Assembly (NCBI GenBank): GCA_021809755.1
Contig: JAJZJZ010000005.1
Span: forward strand, 1 to 51,746
Direction: 5' to 3'
Source: Thermoplasmata archaeon
GTDB lineage: Archaea > Thermoplasmatota > Thermoplasmata > Thermoplasmatales > Thermoplasmataceae
Length of the DNA stretch: 51,746 nt
Shown here: one piece after another, positions 17,208-26,370 of the stretch
Numbering within the stretch: the stretch's first letter is position 1
Layout: each line of letters begins with the position of its first letter
Made by a program: the position numbers and the translations under genes
Notes under the pieces: model-generated
Databases searched by the model: none
Seen by the model: the letters and a program-made list of their open reading frames with translations, nothing else
Told to the model about the DNA's origin: nothing

Positions 17208-18168
17208 AACGAATATTAATGAATTAGTATCAGGGGTAAAAGAAAACAAATTTTCCAGCATTGCAAGAGCAATATCCATGGTAGAGGACGAAGACCCTCT
17301 ATTAAGGAAAGATATTCTAAGGAAGATTGGAGCCCCGACAAAAAAGGCTCATGTTGTTGGTATTACAGGGCCACCGGGAATAGGTAAGAGTACATTGATT
17401 GGAAATCTTTCTTCTGGAATGATGACCAGAGGTATACGGAATGCAGTTCTGGCAATTGATGCATCAAGTCCTTTCACAGGCGGATCATTATTAGGCAATA
17501 GAATAAGGATGCAGGACAAGCTCCGCGATTCACATGTTTTTATGAGAAGCCTTGCAAATAGGGGGGAGAAGGGTGGTCTTTCACGATCCGCCATCGGCGC
17601 TGTGAGAATCCTCGAAGCTGCGGGGAATCAGGAAATCATAATAGAAACAGTGGGAGCAGGTCAGGCGGACCTTGACATCATGAACCTTGCAGATACAATA
17701 GTATTAGTCCTGGCGCCAGGGCTTGGAGATGAGATCCAAGCAATAAAGGCGGGTATAATGGAAATATCTCATATATTTGTTATAAACAAAATGGACAGGG
17801 AAGGGGCATATTTTGCAATGAAGGATATTGAGGATATAGTGTCAATGGATGACCATTCAGACTGGAAAAGACCAGTAGTGGGAACTACGAGCAAAGACAA
17901 TGAAAGTTACAATTCATTAATTGAGGCAATTCTATCTCATAGAAAATATCTTGAAATGAATAACAGTCTTTCTGTTAAAAGAAAGTTTATGGAGATGGAA
18001 ACGGCACTGGAAGATGAAATCAATGAGAACATAACCAGCAAATTAAAGAAAAAACTCATTGAGGTACAAACCTCTGGCAATAAATTATCCAATGATAAAT
18101 CCGATGAAGACCCTTTCTCGGTTGCAGAGGAACTGCTTAAAAATTTTCTTGAGTATTCTGTAGAATAG
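17155..18168 (+). CDS. meaB: MeaB/ArgK G3E GTPase, mutase chaperone
   Basis: G3E-family GTPase that loads adenosylcobalamin into the mutase and protects it from inactivation. The P-loop is GPPGIGKST (about 71-79), with later DASSPFTGGSLLGNRIRM, ETVGAGQADLD (Walker B region) and NKMD for guanine specificity. I start at ATG 17155 (337 residues); ATG 17119 would extend the overlap with the B12 subunit to 89 bases. Third gene of the mutase operon. Confidence 0.92.
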   Translation: MSKKELQRQERRSWGRIETNINELVSGVKENKFSSIARAISMVEDEDPLLRKDILRKIGAPTKKAHVVGITGPPGIGKSTLIGNLSSGMMTRGIRNAVLAIDASSPFTGGSLLGNRIRMQDKLRDSHVFMRSLANRGEKGGLSRSAIGAVRILEAAGNQEIIIETVGAGQADLDIMNLADTIVLVLAPGLGDEIQAIKAGIMEISHIFVINKMDREGAYFAMKDIEDIVSMDDHSDWKRPVVGTTSKDNESYNSLIEAILSHRKYLEMNNSLSVKRKFMEMETALEDEINENITSKLKKKLIEVQTSGNKLSNDKSDEDPFSVAEELLKNFLEYSVE

Positions 18169-18261
18169 AATTAGAAAATTAAGTTAAATGTGCACTGGTA
18201 CCCAATACCACAAATACATTCTGTAACTTAAAAGTTTTAATTGATATTGGTATGTGCAGAC

Positions 18262-18471
18262 ATGAATATTTCAGAGCTTCTTGGTTGTGACGTTACAGTC
18301 TGGTTACTAGGACAGGGACAGGAAAACCTCGTTCCGGGACAACGTTTCGAGGGGACACTAGTTGGAATTGATCAGGGGGCTTACATCTTTTCTGTCCCTT
18401 CAGAAAAATCAGATGAATTTGTAATACTCCCAGTGGGGATGTGTCGTGTTCATGCTAAAAGAAAATCATGA
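18262..18471 (+). CDS. Small conserved-looking protein, unknown
   Basis: 69 residues starting MNISELLGCDVTVWLLGQ. No family recognised. The alternating hydrophobic pattern (QRFEGTLVGIDQGAYIFSV then FVILPVGMCRVHAKRKS) suggests a small beta-barrel of the Sm/SH3 kind. A TATA-like CTTAAAAGTTTTAATT (about 18227-18243) is 22 bases before ATG 18262, which is why I prefer it to TTG 18241. It is separate from the mutase operon (93-base gap) and convergent with mscS. Confidence 0.6.
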   Translation: MNISELLGCDVTVWLLGQGQENLVPGQRFEGTLVGIDQGAYIFSVPSEKSDEFVILPVGMCRVHAKRKS

Positions 18472-18496
18472 ACTTATTGGAATGATATCTGGAAGT

Positions 18497-19393
18497 TCAT
18501 GACTTCATAGGTTCAATTAGATCCATGAGGGCAAGCATAATCTCTCCTCTTTTTTTGTCTGGATCCATGGTACTGAAACGAGCTTTCAATATCAAGATAT
18601 ATGTGTTCATGGTGGTTTCATCCACATACATTGAAAATTGATTATCATAATCCTTCAGGGAAATAACAATATTCTCAATTTCTTTGGCAATTGAAGCGTA
18701 GGTAATGTATTTGGGAATTTCATACCTTGCCTGAACTATAACGCCATTCTTCCTTAGAATTATGGCACTCTGGATAACAATGGCATTGGGAATTCTTACA
18801 ATATCACCTGAATTAAGCCGAAGAGTTGTATAGTTTATTGTAAGAGCGATCACTTCTCCTCCATAACCGGTAGCTTCGATCCTGTCTGTTGAAAAGAATT
18901 TTGGGAACAAGGTGGGAAAAGCTCCGCCATATTGCCATGTATTGATAAACACGTGATCTCCAATTTTGAAAGGTCTCACAATGGTCAGAAGAATGCCTCC
19001 AAACTGGTTCGCTAACACGGATTGTGATGCTAAACCAATAATCACTGAAACTATTGATCCACCAAGGATTAGGGATGATACATCAATACCAAGCTGTGCC
19101 ATCACTGCCACACCTAGTATGAAATAGCCCAGAATGCTGACAATGAACAATATAGGATGTGCCCTTGCCGGAGACATGTATTTGTACATGTACTTACTGA
19201 GCACACCAAGAACTACCTTCAGGATAATGTATATTATGATTGCAACAAAAATTGCATTCACATAACTTGAAAAATTAGGGGGTATTATGGGAAACACAAA
19301 TGTAATAATGTATACAAACACAAAGAGAGAAATCATAATTGCAATCATTCCTGCAATTGCCCCTGCTACATTCCCTTTTCTTTCGCCCGCCAT
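18497..19393 (-). CDS. mscS: MscS-family mechanosensitive channel
   Basis: 298 residues. Four hydrophobic segments occupy about residues 10-130; the last is the pore helix LGGSIVSVIIGLASQSVLANQFGG, followed by the MscS beta domain signature IVRPFKIGDHVFI. The domain then reads GEVIALTINYTTLRL and RIPNAIVIQSAI, typical for the family. It opens on membrane tension to release solutes on hypo-osmotic shock. An insertion of about 15 residues between HVFINTWQYGG and the beta strand TGYGGEV is longer than in E. coli MscS. Convergent with the preceding small gene. Confidence 0.92.
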   Translation of the reverse strand: MAGERKGNVAGAIAGMIAIMISLFVFVYIITFVFPIIPPNFSSYVNAIFVAIIIYIILKVVLGVLSKYMYKYMSPARAHPILFIVSILGYFILGVAVMAQLGIDVSSLILGGSIVSVIIGLASQSVLANQFGGILLTIVRPFKIGDHVFINTWQYGGAFPTLFPKFFSTDRIEATGYGGEVIALTINYTTLRLNSGDIVRIPNAIVIQSAIILRKNGVIVQARYEIPKYITYASIAKEIENIVISLKDYDNQFSMYVDETTMNTYILILKARFSTMDPDKKRGEIMLALMDLIEPMKS

Positions 19394-19543
19394 GATCTTA
19401 AATGGGCTCTTTATTTATTAAAGTAACAATATTTTGCATAGCAATAAGTTGATGTTACATGTTATAGCATAAGAAATTTGACTTCGCATTCTTTTACTGG
19501 AAAATATTTAAAAGAAATACATGATTGGGGTGAGACGCTCATT

Positions 19544-20551
19544 ATGGCAAAAAAATCTTCTTCAAAAAATCTTCTCGATCAGGTTGAATATTCAAGGAAT
19601 ATATTGGAAACAATAGGAAATACACCTCTCATATTGCTTTCAAAAATAGGTGCAGGAGTTAGACCAAAAATACTTCTTAAAATGGAAGGATTTAATCCTG
19701 GCGGTTCGGTGAAAGATAGAATTGGTATTTCAATGCTAAACGATGCAGAAAAGAAAGGACACATCAAAAAAGGGGATTTTGTGGTAGAACCCACATCAGG
19801 AAACACCGGTATAGGTATGGCAATGGCTTGCAAAATACTTGGTTTCAATCTCATCGTAACTATGCCAGATAAGGTAAGCGAAGAAAAGAGATCCATACTT
19901 AGAGCATATGGGGCAGAGGTTGTTGTCTGTCCGGATGATGCGCCAGCAGGAAGTGAAAATCATTATATGACTCTGGCCAAAAAGATATCTAAGGAGAGAA
20001 ATGCATATTTGCCAAATCAGTATTATAATCAATCAAATCCCAAGGCACATTATGAAACAACCGGACCTGAAATATGGAATCAAACAAAGGGAAAGATAAC
20101 ACACTTTGTTGCCGGTATTGGCACAGGAGGAACAATTTCAGGTATTGGGAAGTATCTTAAGGAGAAAAATAAAAAAATAAGAGTAATAGGTATCGAGCCT
20201 GAAGGCTCCATTTATAAAGAACTTAAGGAAGGCAAGAGAGATTATTTATACAAAAGCTACCTCACGGAGGGAATTGGAGAGGACTTTCTCCCGGGTGCAA
20301 CGAATCTTGAAGTCATAGACGATGTAATTAAAGTTTCAGATAAAGATGCATATCAGATGGCCAGACGGCTTGCATCAGAAGAAGGTATTCTGGCAGGCAG
20401 TTCAGCAGGATCTGCTGTGACAGGCGCCATAGAACTTTCAAAGATACTCACAGAAGAAAATCTAGTAGTGGTCATTATACCTGACAGAGGAGAAAGATAC
20501 GCATCAAAGGTATTTAATGATGAGTGGATGAAGGAAAAGGGATTTCTTTGA
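19544..20551 (+). CDS. Cystathionine beta-synthase / cysteine synthase
   Basis: PLP fold-type II enzyme (335 residues). PLP-binding Lys lies in GGSVKDRIGISM, the substrate loop is EPTSGNTGIGMAM and the phosphate-binding loop is GIGTGGTISGIG. It joins an activated serine with homocysteine or sulfide. Without a CBS regulatory domain the two activities cannot be told apart by sequence, but the coupled gamma-type enzyme downstream favours reverse transsulfuration. I choose ATG 19544 (GGGGTGA about 11 bases upstream); the frame is open back to 19478. It overlaps the next gene by four bases. Confidence 0.9.
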   Translation: MAKKSSSKNLLDQVEYSRNILETIGNTPLILLSKIGAGVRPKILLKMEGFNPGGSVKDRIGISMLNDAEKKGHIKKGDFVVEPTSGNTGIGMAMACKILGFNLIVTMPDKVSEEKRSILRAYGAEVVVCPDDAPAGSENHYMTLAKKISKERNAYLPNQYYNQSNPKAHYETTGPEIWNQTKGKITHFVAGIGTGGTISGIGKYLKEKNKKIRVIGIEPEGSIYKELKEGKRDYLYKSYLTEGIGEDFLPGATNLEVIDDVIKVSDKDAYQMARRLASEEGILAGSSAGSAVTGAIELSKILTEENLVVVIIPDRGERYASKVFNDEWMKEKGFL

Positions 20552-21726
20552 GTCACAATGATTTTAAAGGAAAAGGATTCACAACCAGGGCCATACATGA
20601 TGGTCAGGGTGCAGAAGAGCATACCGGAGCCGTAAGTATTCCTGTGTTTCTTACGAGTACATATAAGCAAACTTCTCCTGGCAAAACCAAAGGGTATGAT
20701 TATTCAAGAACAGCTAACCCAACCCGGGAAGCGCTTGAAAAATCTCTCGCTTCCATAGAGAGAGGAAGTTATGGTCTTGCATTTTCATCTGGAATGGCTG
20801 CAATAACAGCAATATCTATGCTCCTGAAATCCGGATCAATGGTACTTTCTTCTGATGATGTTTATGGGGGTACATACAGGTTATTCAACATGGTGCTCAA
20901 CAATTTCAACGTCGGTATCAAGATGGTGGATTTCTCCAATCTTCAAGTAATAGAAAAAGAACTGGAAAAGAGTAAATATGATATGATTCTCATAGAATCT
21001 CCAACAAATCCGCTATTGAAGGTTTATGATATTGCCGCTATATCCGGAATTGCAAAGAAACATAACGTCAAGCTTGTGGTCGACAACACTTTCATGAGTC
21101 CATACCTGCAGAATCCTCTTGATCTTGGTGCAGATATCGTTGTACACAGCACAACCAAATATATTGGAGGACATTCGGACGTTATAGGAGGAGCCATAAT
21201 GCTAAATGATTCAGTTATATACGAGAAACTGAAATTCATCCAAAATTCAACAGGTGCTGTGCCATCGCCATTTGATTCATGGATCACTCTTCGAGGAATT
21301 AAGACACTTTCACTTAGGATGAAGGCTCACTGTGAAAACGCAATGCAGATCTTCACCTATCTTATGGAGAAAAAGGAAAAAGGCCTAGTGGATAAAATTC
21401 ATTTTCCAGGCTATCCCGGCACAGAATATAATAAAATTCAGTCAAGGCAGGCAAGAGGAAATGGAGGAATGATAAGTTTCAGTCTGAACTCATCAAAAGC
21501 AAGGGAATTTTCCGAAGCACTTGATCTATTCACTCTTGGAGAGAGTCTCGGTGGCGTCGAATCATTGATTGAAATACCTGCCTTAATGACTCATCTGGTA
21601 ATACCAAAAGCGGAAAGAGAGGCGAGGGGAATAACAGATGGACTTATCCGATTAAGTGTTGGTATTGAAGAAACTGAAGATTTAATTAATGACCTCGAAA
21701 AAGGTTTTAAAAAAGTTTTTGGCTGA
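20548..21726 (+). CDS. Cystathionine gamma-lyase/synthase
   Basis: PLP fold-type I enzyme of the Cys/Met metabolism family (392 residues): TTRAIHDGQ at the N-terminus, YDYSRTANPTREALE, SGMAAI, VVDNTFMSPYLQNPLDLGAD, and STTKYIGGHSDVIGG with the PLP Lys. The end LIRLSVGIEETEDLINDLE is standard. Coupled to the upstream beta-synthase gene, so probably cleaves cystathionine to cysteine. The start is TTG 20548, overlapping the previous stop (TTGA); upstream in-frame ATG 20524 would extend 24 bases further into the preceding gene. Confidence 0.92.
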   Translation: MSHNDFKGKGFTTRAIHDGQGAEEHTGAVSIPVFLTSTYKQTSPGKTKGYDYSRTANPTREALEKSLASIERGSYGLAFSSGMAAITAISMLLKSGSMVLSSDDVYGGTYRLFNMVLNNFNVGIKMVDFSNLQVIEKELEKSKYDMILIESPTNPLLKVYDIAAISGIAKKHNVKLVVDNTFMSPYLQNPLDLGADIVVHSTTKYIGGHSDVIGGAIMLNDSVIYEKLKFIQNSTGAVPSPFDSWITLRGIKTLSLRMKAHCENAMQIFTYLMEKKEKGLVDKIHFPGYPGTEYNKIQSRQARGNGGMISFSLNSSKAREFSEALDLFTLGESLGGVESLIEIPALMTHLVIPKAEREARGITDGLIRLSVGIEETEDLINDLEKGFKKVFG

Positions 21727-21897
21727 TTACGGAGTAATCAGCGAGAATAAAAATATTAAAAATCCTACAACTGCAAATATTTCAACATCCTGAATTGTGA
21801 ATGAGAGGAATTTATAGGCTAACCCTCCCAATTCTATAATGAACAATCCAAGGAAGAAAAATGGGTATCTGTATCCTGCTTTCATTATGTGTTTCAT
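21727..21897 (-). CDS. Small membrane protein of the sdh operon
   Basis: About 56 residues with two hydrophobic segments (YPFFFLGLFIIELGGLAYKF and DVEIFAVVGFLIFLFSLI). The last gene of the succinate dehydrogenase operon; it may be an accessory anchor subunit, but the main anchor gene already has five membrane segments. Start chosen at ATG 21897 because GGTGATC directly precedes it; GTG 21909 would give 60 residues and overlap the previous gene by 7. Confidence 0.65.
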   Translation of the reverse strand: MKHIMKAGYRYPFFFLGLFIIELGGLAYKFLSFTIQDVEIFAVVGFLIFLFSLITP

Positions 21898-21902
21898 CTT
21901 GA

Positions 21903-22646
21903 TCACCACTTGAAGCTGAGCAGAATTGGGTTTATGCTCAATCCAGCTGCCACTCCTCTTATGAACAGATCAACTAGGAAGAAAGACGCGAGACTTATCC
22001 AAGCGAACATTTCATGGTGGTGGTTGATGGCAGATATCTTGTTGAAGAATCCCCTCCTTACACTCTTTTTGTTAACAGGACAACTGTAACAATCAATGTT
22101 TCCGCCAGTGGCGTGTCTGAAGTAGTGGCAGGAAAATGTGTATATAGTGACCCATAGTGCATTGAGAACAAGGAGAAGTGCTCCTAGGGATAATGTAAAC
22201 TGTCCTGCCTGGTATGTGAATGCAATATAGAGATCATAATAGAAGAAAGGCAATATTGCAACTGCGGTATACCAGAAATACCTATGATAGTTCTCAATTC
22301 TGAATAGTCGTGTTTCACCTGTGTATTTTCTGCCCTTCCAATCTTTTCTTACATCAGTATTGCATGCATTTGGATGGTTGAACAGATGTCTGTGGTAATC
22401 TTTTCTGTATGCATAACACGTGGCTCTGAACCCAGCAACCAAAGGCAAAACCAGTATGGTCGGTGAATAAAATGGATCGGTTAGACCCTGAACTACAGGT
22501 ACCTGGTAAAGCGTCATGAGATATATTGCAATAAGGGCAAGCAAAACGAAAGACCAGAATCTCCAGTTTGCCTCAGTCAATTCCACTGGTATAAGAGGTT
22601 TTCTTGTTTCGTTTGTGTTCTTTGTAGCTGTTACATTTTCAACCAT
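21903..22646 (-). CDS. sdhC: Succinate dehydrogenase membrane anchor (Sdh1 type)
   Basis: 247 residues with about five membrane helices. GFRATCYAYRKDYHR, then KYTGET and NYHRYFWYTA, then TFSCHYFRHATGGNID and AINHHHEMFAWISLASFF, is the conserved order of the actinobacterial Sdh1 cytochrome subunit, including the His residues expected to bind heme. It anchors the enzyme and passes electrons to quinone. CYSCP adds two further cysteines. The start overlaps the sdhB stop as TAATG. Confidence 0.88.
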   Translation of the reverse strand: MVENVTATKNTNETRKPLIPVELTEANWRFWSFVLLALIAIYLMTLYQVPVVQGLTDPFYSPTILVLPLVAGFRATCYAYRKDYHRHLFNHPNACNTDVRKDWKGRKYTGETRLFRIENYHRYFWYTAVAILPFFYYDLYIAFTYQAGQFTLSLGALLLVLNALWVTIYTFSCHYFRHATGGNIDCYSCPVNKKSVRRGFFNKISAINHHHEMFAWISLASFFLVDLFIRGVAAGLSINPILLSFKW

Positions 22647-23398
22647 TATTTCACCACCTTTTCTTTTCTACCTTTTCTTCTTTTGATTATCATGGCAATT
22701 GGATCGTATTTCAGATCAGCTGCCCTCTCCTTTTCCTGAATTATTGCGTTATCAGTTATGTGTATATGCTCAGGACAGACATCCTGACAGCATTTGGTTA
22801 TGTTGCAGTATCCTATTCCTCCTTCGTTGTCAAGAAATTCTGATCTATCAAGGGCGTCTAATGGATGCATATCCAGAGATGCAGCTTTGACCATATGCCT
22901 TGGACCAAAATATTTGGTGTTATGTTCCCTCATTACGTGGCAAACGTCCTGGCAAAGGAAGCACTCTATGCATCTCTTGAATTCTTTTGATCTTTCTACG
23001 TCTGCTGGGTGAATTCTCCATGGTTTTTCCATTCCCGGTTTAGGCGTAAACGGTGGAATTTTCTTCAAAATTGACCAGTTTGCAGAAACATCTGTTACCA
23101 GATCTTTGATGTTTGGATATGCTCCCATTGGTGCTACAGAAATGTTATTTCCTATACTATCCACCCTTGTCTTACACATGAGAGATGGTCTGTTGTTAAT
23201 TTCAGCAGAACATGATCCACATTTTGCAGCCTTGCAGTTCCATCTTATGGCCAAAGTGGGGTCGATTTTCTCCTGAACATATCTTACAGCATCTAGGACA
23301 ACCATACCATCAACATAGGGTACTTTGTAATCCACAAACTTTCCTACAGTTTCTTCATCTGGATTAAATCTATAAATTTTCAGATTGATATCTGTCAT
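22646..23398 (-). CDS. sdhB: Succinate dehydrogenase iron-sulfur subunit
   Basis: 250 residues. The N-terminal ferredoxin domain holds the 2Fe-2S ligands in NCKAAKCGSCSAEI followed by SLMC. The C-terminal domain has CIECFLCQDVCHVM and CNITKCCQDVCPEHIHITD for the 4Fe-4S and 3Fe-4S clusters. Both motifs, with LAIRWNCKA and MHPLDALDR, resemble actinobacterial Sdh1 SdhB more than the E. coli type. TAATG overlaps join it to sdhA and sdhC. Confidence 0.95.
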   Translation of the reverse strand: MTDINLKIYRFNPDEETVGKFVDYKVPYVDGMVVLDAVRYVQEKIDPTLAIRWNCKAAKCGSCSAEINNRPSLMCKTRVDSIGNNISVAPMGAYPNIKDLVTDVSANWSILKKIPPFTPKPGMEKPWRIHPADVERSKEFKRCIECFLCQDVCHVMREHNTKYFGPRHMVKAASLDMHPLDALDRSEFLDNEGGIGYCNITKCCQDVCPEHIHITDNAIIQEKERAADLKYDPIAMIIKRRKGRKEKVVK

Positions 23399-25125
23399 TA
23401 ATATTCCTCCGGTTTAGCATATTGTTTGTATTCAGCTGGCATTTCTTCAACTGGAACTACATTGAATTTCATTCCAGAATCCGCTTTATTGATTTCTATG
23501 TTTTTCAGCCAGTTTTTATCCTTCTTCGGGAAATCAACTCTGGTGTGGGCACCTCTACTCTCCTCCCTCATGAGGGCTGCTCTTGAAATGGCTTCTGTTG
23601 CAATCAGCATGTTTCCAAGTTCAAGGCAACCAAGCAATCCATGATTGTATTTGAATGATCCAAGGGTACCAACATCCTTGTATTCTTTCTTTAGCTCTTC
23701 TATGATTTTTATGGCTTTTTCAATCTCATCTTTTGTTCTGACTATTCCAACATGATCACTCATTGCTGTCGTGAGTCTGTCAATAAGTTCGTAAGGGTTC
23801 TTTCCATCCTTTCTAAGGAATCCCTTTATTCTTTTAATTTCCGTTTCCAATAATTTTGTGTCAACATCAGTTTCCTTTGCAGTCTTGGAATATTCTGCTG
23901 CACCTATTCCTGCTCTCCTTCCGAACACGAGTATATCCGCAAGGGAATTTCCACCCAATCTGTTCGCTCCGTGAAGACCGGACGCAACTTCGCCTGCTGC
24001 AAACAGTCCTTCAAGGGAGCTTTGCCCTGTTTCCGGTTCCACTCTAATTCCACCCATTTGATAATGAACAGTTGGAGCAACTTCCATTTTCTCTTTAGTA
24101 ATATCAACACCTGCAAACTCCATAAACTGCATGTACATCGAGGGCAACTTGTGTTTTATGTAATCTGCTCCTTTACTTGTAATATCAAGATAAACTCCAC
24201 CATGTTCCGTTCCCCTTCCTTCCTGAATTTCTCTGTAATTAGCTCTTGCAACAACATCCCTCGCATCGAGCTCCTTTTTCTGGGGTGAATATCTTAACAT
24301 ATATCTTTCTCCCTTGCTATTCAATAGAATTCCTCCTTCTCCTCTTACTGCTTCTGTTATGAGGAGCCCCTTTACTCCCGGAGGGTAAACCATTCCTGTT
24401 GGATGAAACTGTATCATTTCCATATCCTTCAAAACTGCTCCTGCTTCATAGGCCAATCCAAGACCGTCACCGGTCGATTCCCAAGAGTTGGAAGTTACCT
24501 TGTATACTCTTCCACATCCACCAGTGGCTACAATTACTGATTTTGACTGGAAATAGTGGAATTCACCTGTATTCATCTTTATTCCGATTGCTCCACAGGC
24601 TTTTCCGTTTTTAACTACGATTTTTGTTATATACATTTCATCGTAAAATTTAACATCACGGTGAAGAATTTGATCCTCCAGGGTCTTAATTATTTCAAGA
24701 CCAGTTCGGTCTCCGACGTGACAAAGCCTCCTGTATGTATGTGCACCGAATGCTCTTTGAAGTATTCGTCCATCCGGGGTTCTGTCAAAAAGTGCACCAT
24801 ACGATTCAAGTTCGAATACTCTGTCAGGAGCTTCCTTTGCACAAATTTCTGCCATTTTCCAGTTTGAAATATACACACCCTCTTCGATGATATCTCCGTA
24901 ATGCACTTTCCAATTATCCTGCGGATCAACATTTCCCAGAGCAGCTGCAATGCCTCCCTCAGCCATAACTGTGTGGGCTTTTCCAAGTAGGGATTTTGTA
25001 ACCATCACAACATCAAGTCCCGCTTCTTTAACGGCTATTGAGGCTCTCATTCCAGCTCCTCCAGCCCCAATAACGAGAACATCGGTTTTTATTGTCTTGA
25101 AAGTTTCTTCCATAATTTCCACCAA
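23398..25125 (-). CDS. sdhA: Succinate dehydrogenase flavoprotein subunit
   Basis: 575 residues. FAD is bound at VLVIGAGGAGMRASIAV; MAEGGIAAALGN carries the flavin-facing loop; RAFGAHTYRRLCHVGDRTG and the active-site HFHPTGM-like QFHPTGMVYPPG are present; the capping domain Arg lies in HGANRLGGNSLADILVFGRRAG. It oxidises succinate to fumarate in the TCA cycle. First gene of the four-gene operon. AT-rich promoter sequence lies at 25130-25290. Confidence 0.96.
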   Translation of the reverse strand: MVEIMEETFKTIKTDVLVIGAGGAGMRASIAVKEAGLDVVMVTKSLLGKAHTVMAEGGIAAALGNVDPQDNWKVHYGDIIEEGVYISNWKMAEICAKEAPDRVFELESYGALFDRTPDGRILQRAFGAHTYRRLCHVGDRTGLEIIKTLEDQILHRDVKFYDEMYITKIVVKNGKACGAIGIKMNTGEFHYFQSKSVIVATGGCGRVYKVTSNSWESTGDGLGLAYEAGAVLKDMEMIQFHPTGMVYPPGVKGLLITEAVRGEGGILLNSKGERYMLRYSPQKKELDARDVVARANYREIQEGRGTEHGGVYLDITSKGADYIKHKLPSMYMQFMEFAGVDITKEKMEVAPTVHYQMGGIRVEPETGQSSLEGLFAAGEVASGLHGANRLGGNSLADILVFGRRAGIGAAEYSKTAKETDVDTKLLETEIKRIKGFLRKDGKNPYELIDRLTTAMSDHVGIVRTKDEIEKAIKIIEELKKEYKDVGTLGSFKYNHGLLGCLELGNMLIATEAISRAALMREESRGAHTRVDFPKKDKNWLKNIEINKADSGMKFNVVPVEEMPAEYKQYAKPEEY

Positions 25126-25314
25126 ATATTAAGTTGGGTTCTAAGGTAATCCCTCATGCAATTAAATCTTTTTAGCTTCTTTTATACGGATTTTTCAACG
25201 GTTTTTGTTAATAAAACGGTTTATAAAAAAAAGGATTTAAGATTAAAAAAGCGTAAAATAAGAGGTATCGGTCAAATGGATCAATTAATTATATTCAACG
25301 CGTTGCACCCTTGA

Positions 25315-25746
25315 ATGGGCAGATTCGTTGAGAACAATGCTAAGAGAAGTGCAAAATTCTTCCTTGTGGGGGGAATTAGCTTCCTAATCTCGGAAGGTCT
25401 CCTATTATTTTTCATTCTATTAACCGGTTATTCTTACATTATTGAGGTTGAGATAATGGCAACAGCCAGTGCAGTAGCAGTGGGTTTTTACCTCAACGAG
25501 ATTTGGACCGCGAAAGGTCAGGGTTGGCACGGTGGAGGCAAAACAGGATTTTTATTGAGGCTGGGGAAGTTTGAGCTAATAAATTTGGCTGGGTCGGCAG
25601 AATCGGTCCTTCTTCAACTATTCTTGCTTTTCAGATTTAATATATCGCCATTAATCGGAAATTTAATAGGGTCAATAATCGCAGCACCAATCAACTATTC
25701 CGTAAGCATGCTTTTGGTCTGGAAAATCAATATGTTGAAGCAATGA
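25315..25746 (+). CDS. GtrA-like membrane protein
   Basis: 143 residues with four hydrophobic segments in the GtrA/DPMS flippase pattern: AKFFLVGGISFLISEGLLLF, an even second helix ending YLNEIWT, then LGKFELINLAGSAESVLLQLF and a last helix ending NYSVSMLLVWK. Members help move polyprenyl-linked sugars across the membrane for surface glycosylation. Starts at ATG 25315. Confidence 0.8.
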   Translation: MGRFVENNAKRSAKFFLVGGISFLISEGLLLFFILLTGYSYIIEVEIMATASAVAVGFYLNEIWTAKGQGWHGGGKTGFLLRLGKFELINLAGSAESVLLQLFLLFRFNISPLIGNLIGSIIAAPINYSVSMLLVWKINMLKQ

Positions 25747-25861
25747 ATGTTTTATGAATTCCAGTAATAACAAAGGTTCCATGAAAATAAATAAATTTTT
25801 TAGGCGGGAATAAAATTATCAAGCCGTTAAATCAAATATACCCTTATGCTATATAGGTTGG

Positions 25862-26365
25862 ATGACTAGTAGAATTAAGGTTGTAAATGATCCGGGAGAA
25901 TTAGTATCAATATTTCATGCTGCCGACTCTGAGGTGAAAAGAAAGCTACTTCTCGATCTATCAATGAGCTGGATCACAATGCCAGTTATTCAGGAAAGAT
26001 ATGGTAATGAAGGAAAGAAGGCGCTCCACTATCTTGATAAGATAAAAATGATCGAAAGCCAGTGGATTACAGGAGCAAATGGTCCGGAAAAAGCCTATCA
26101 CACTTATTATACAAACGTACAGATCAATTTAATGGGTACCATGAGTGAACTTGCTGACATAATATATGCAACAACGATTTCTGAAGCGAAGCTCAATGAA
26201 TATGAAGACAAACTCATTGGGATGATGAAGGAAAAAGAAGGGGTCTTTCTGGGAGATGCAGCAACCAGTCTAGATATTTCACAAACTCTTCTCAGGGGAT
26301 TAGTGAAGAGATCGTCGCTGATGCAGATTAAAGGATATAAGATTGAAAAGGTAGATACAGAGTAA
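25862..26365 (+). CDS. ArsR-like winged-helix regulator
   Basis: 167 residues. After about 15 residues a DSEVKRKLLLDLSMSWITMPVIQERYGNEGKKALHYLDKIKMIESQW stretch fits an ArsR-type winged helix, and a second half (LGDAATSLDISQTLLRGLVKRSSLM) may form another HTH. No metal-binding motif is visible. It is 5 bases before the Trm56-HD gene and so in its operon; whether it regulates it is unknown. Confidence 0.65.
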   Translation: MTSRIKVVNDPGELVSIFHAADSEVKRKLLLDLSMSWITMPVIQERYGNEGKKALHYLDKIKMIESQWITGANGPEKAYHTYYTNVQINLMGTMSELADIIYATTISEAKLNEYEDKLIGMMKEKEGVFLGDAATSLDISQTLLRGLVKRSSLMQIKGYKIEKVDTE

Positions 26366-26370
26366 ATTGG

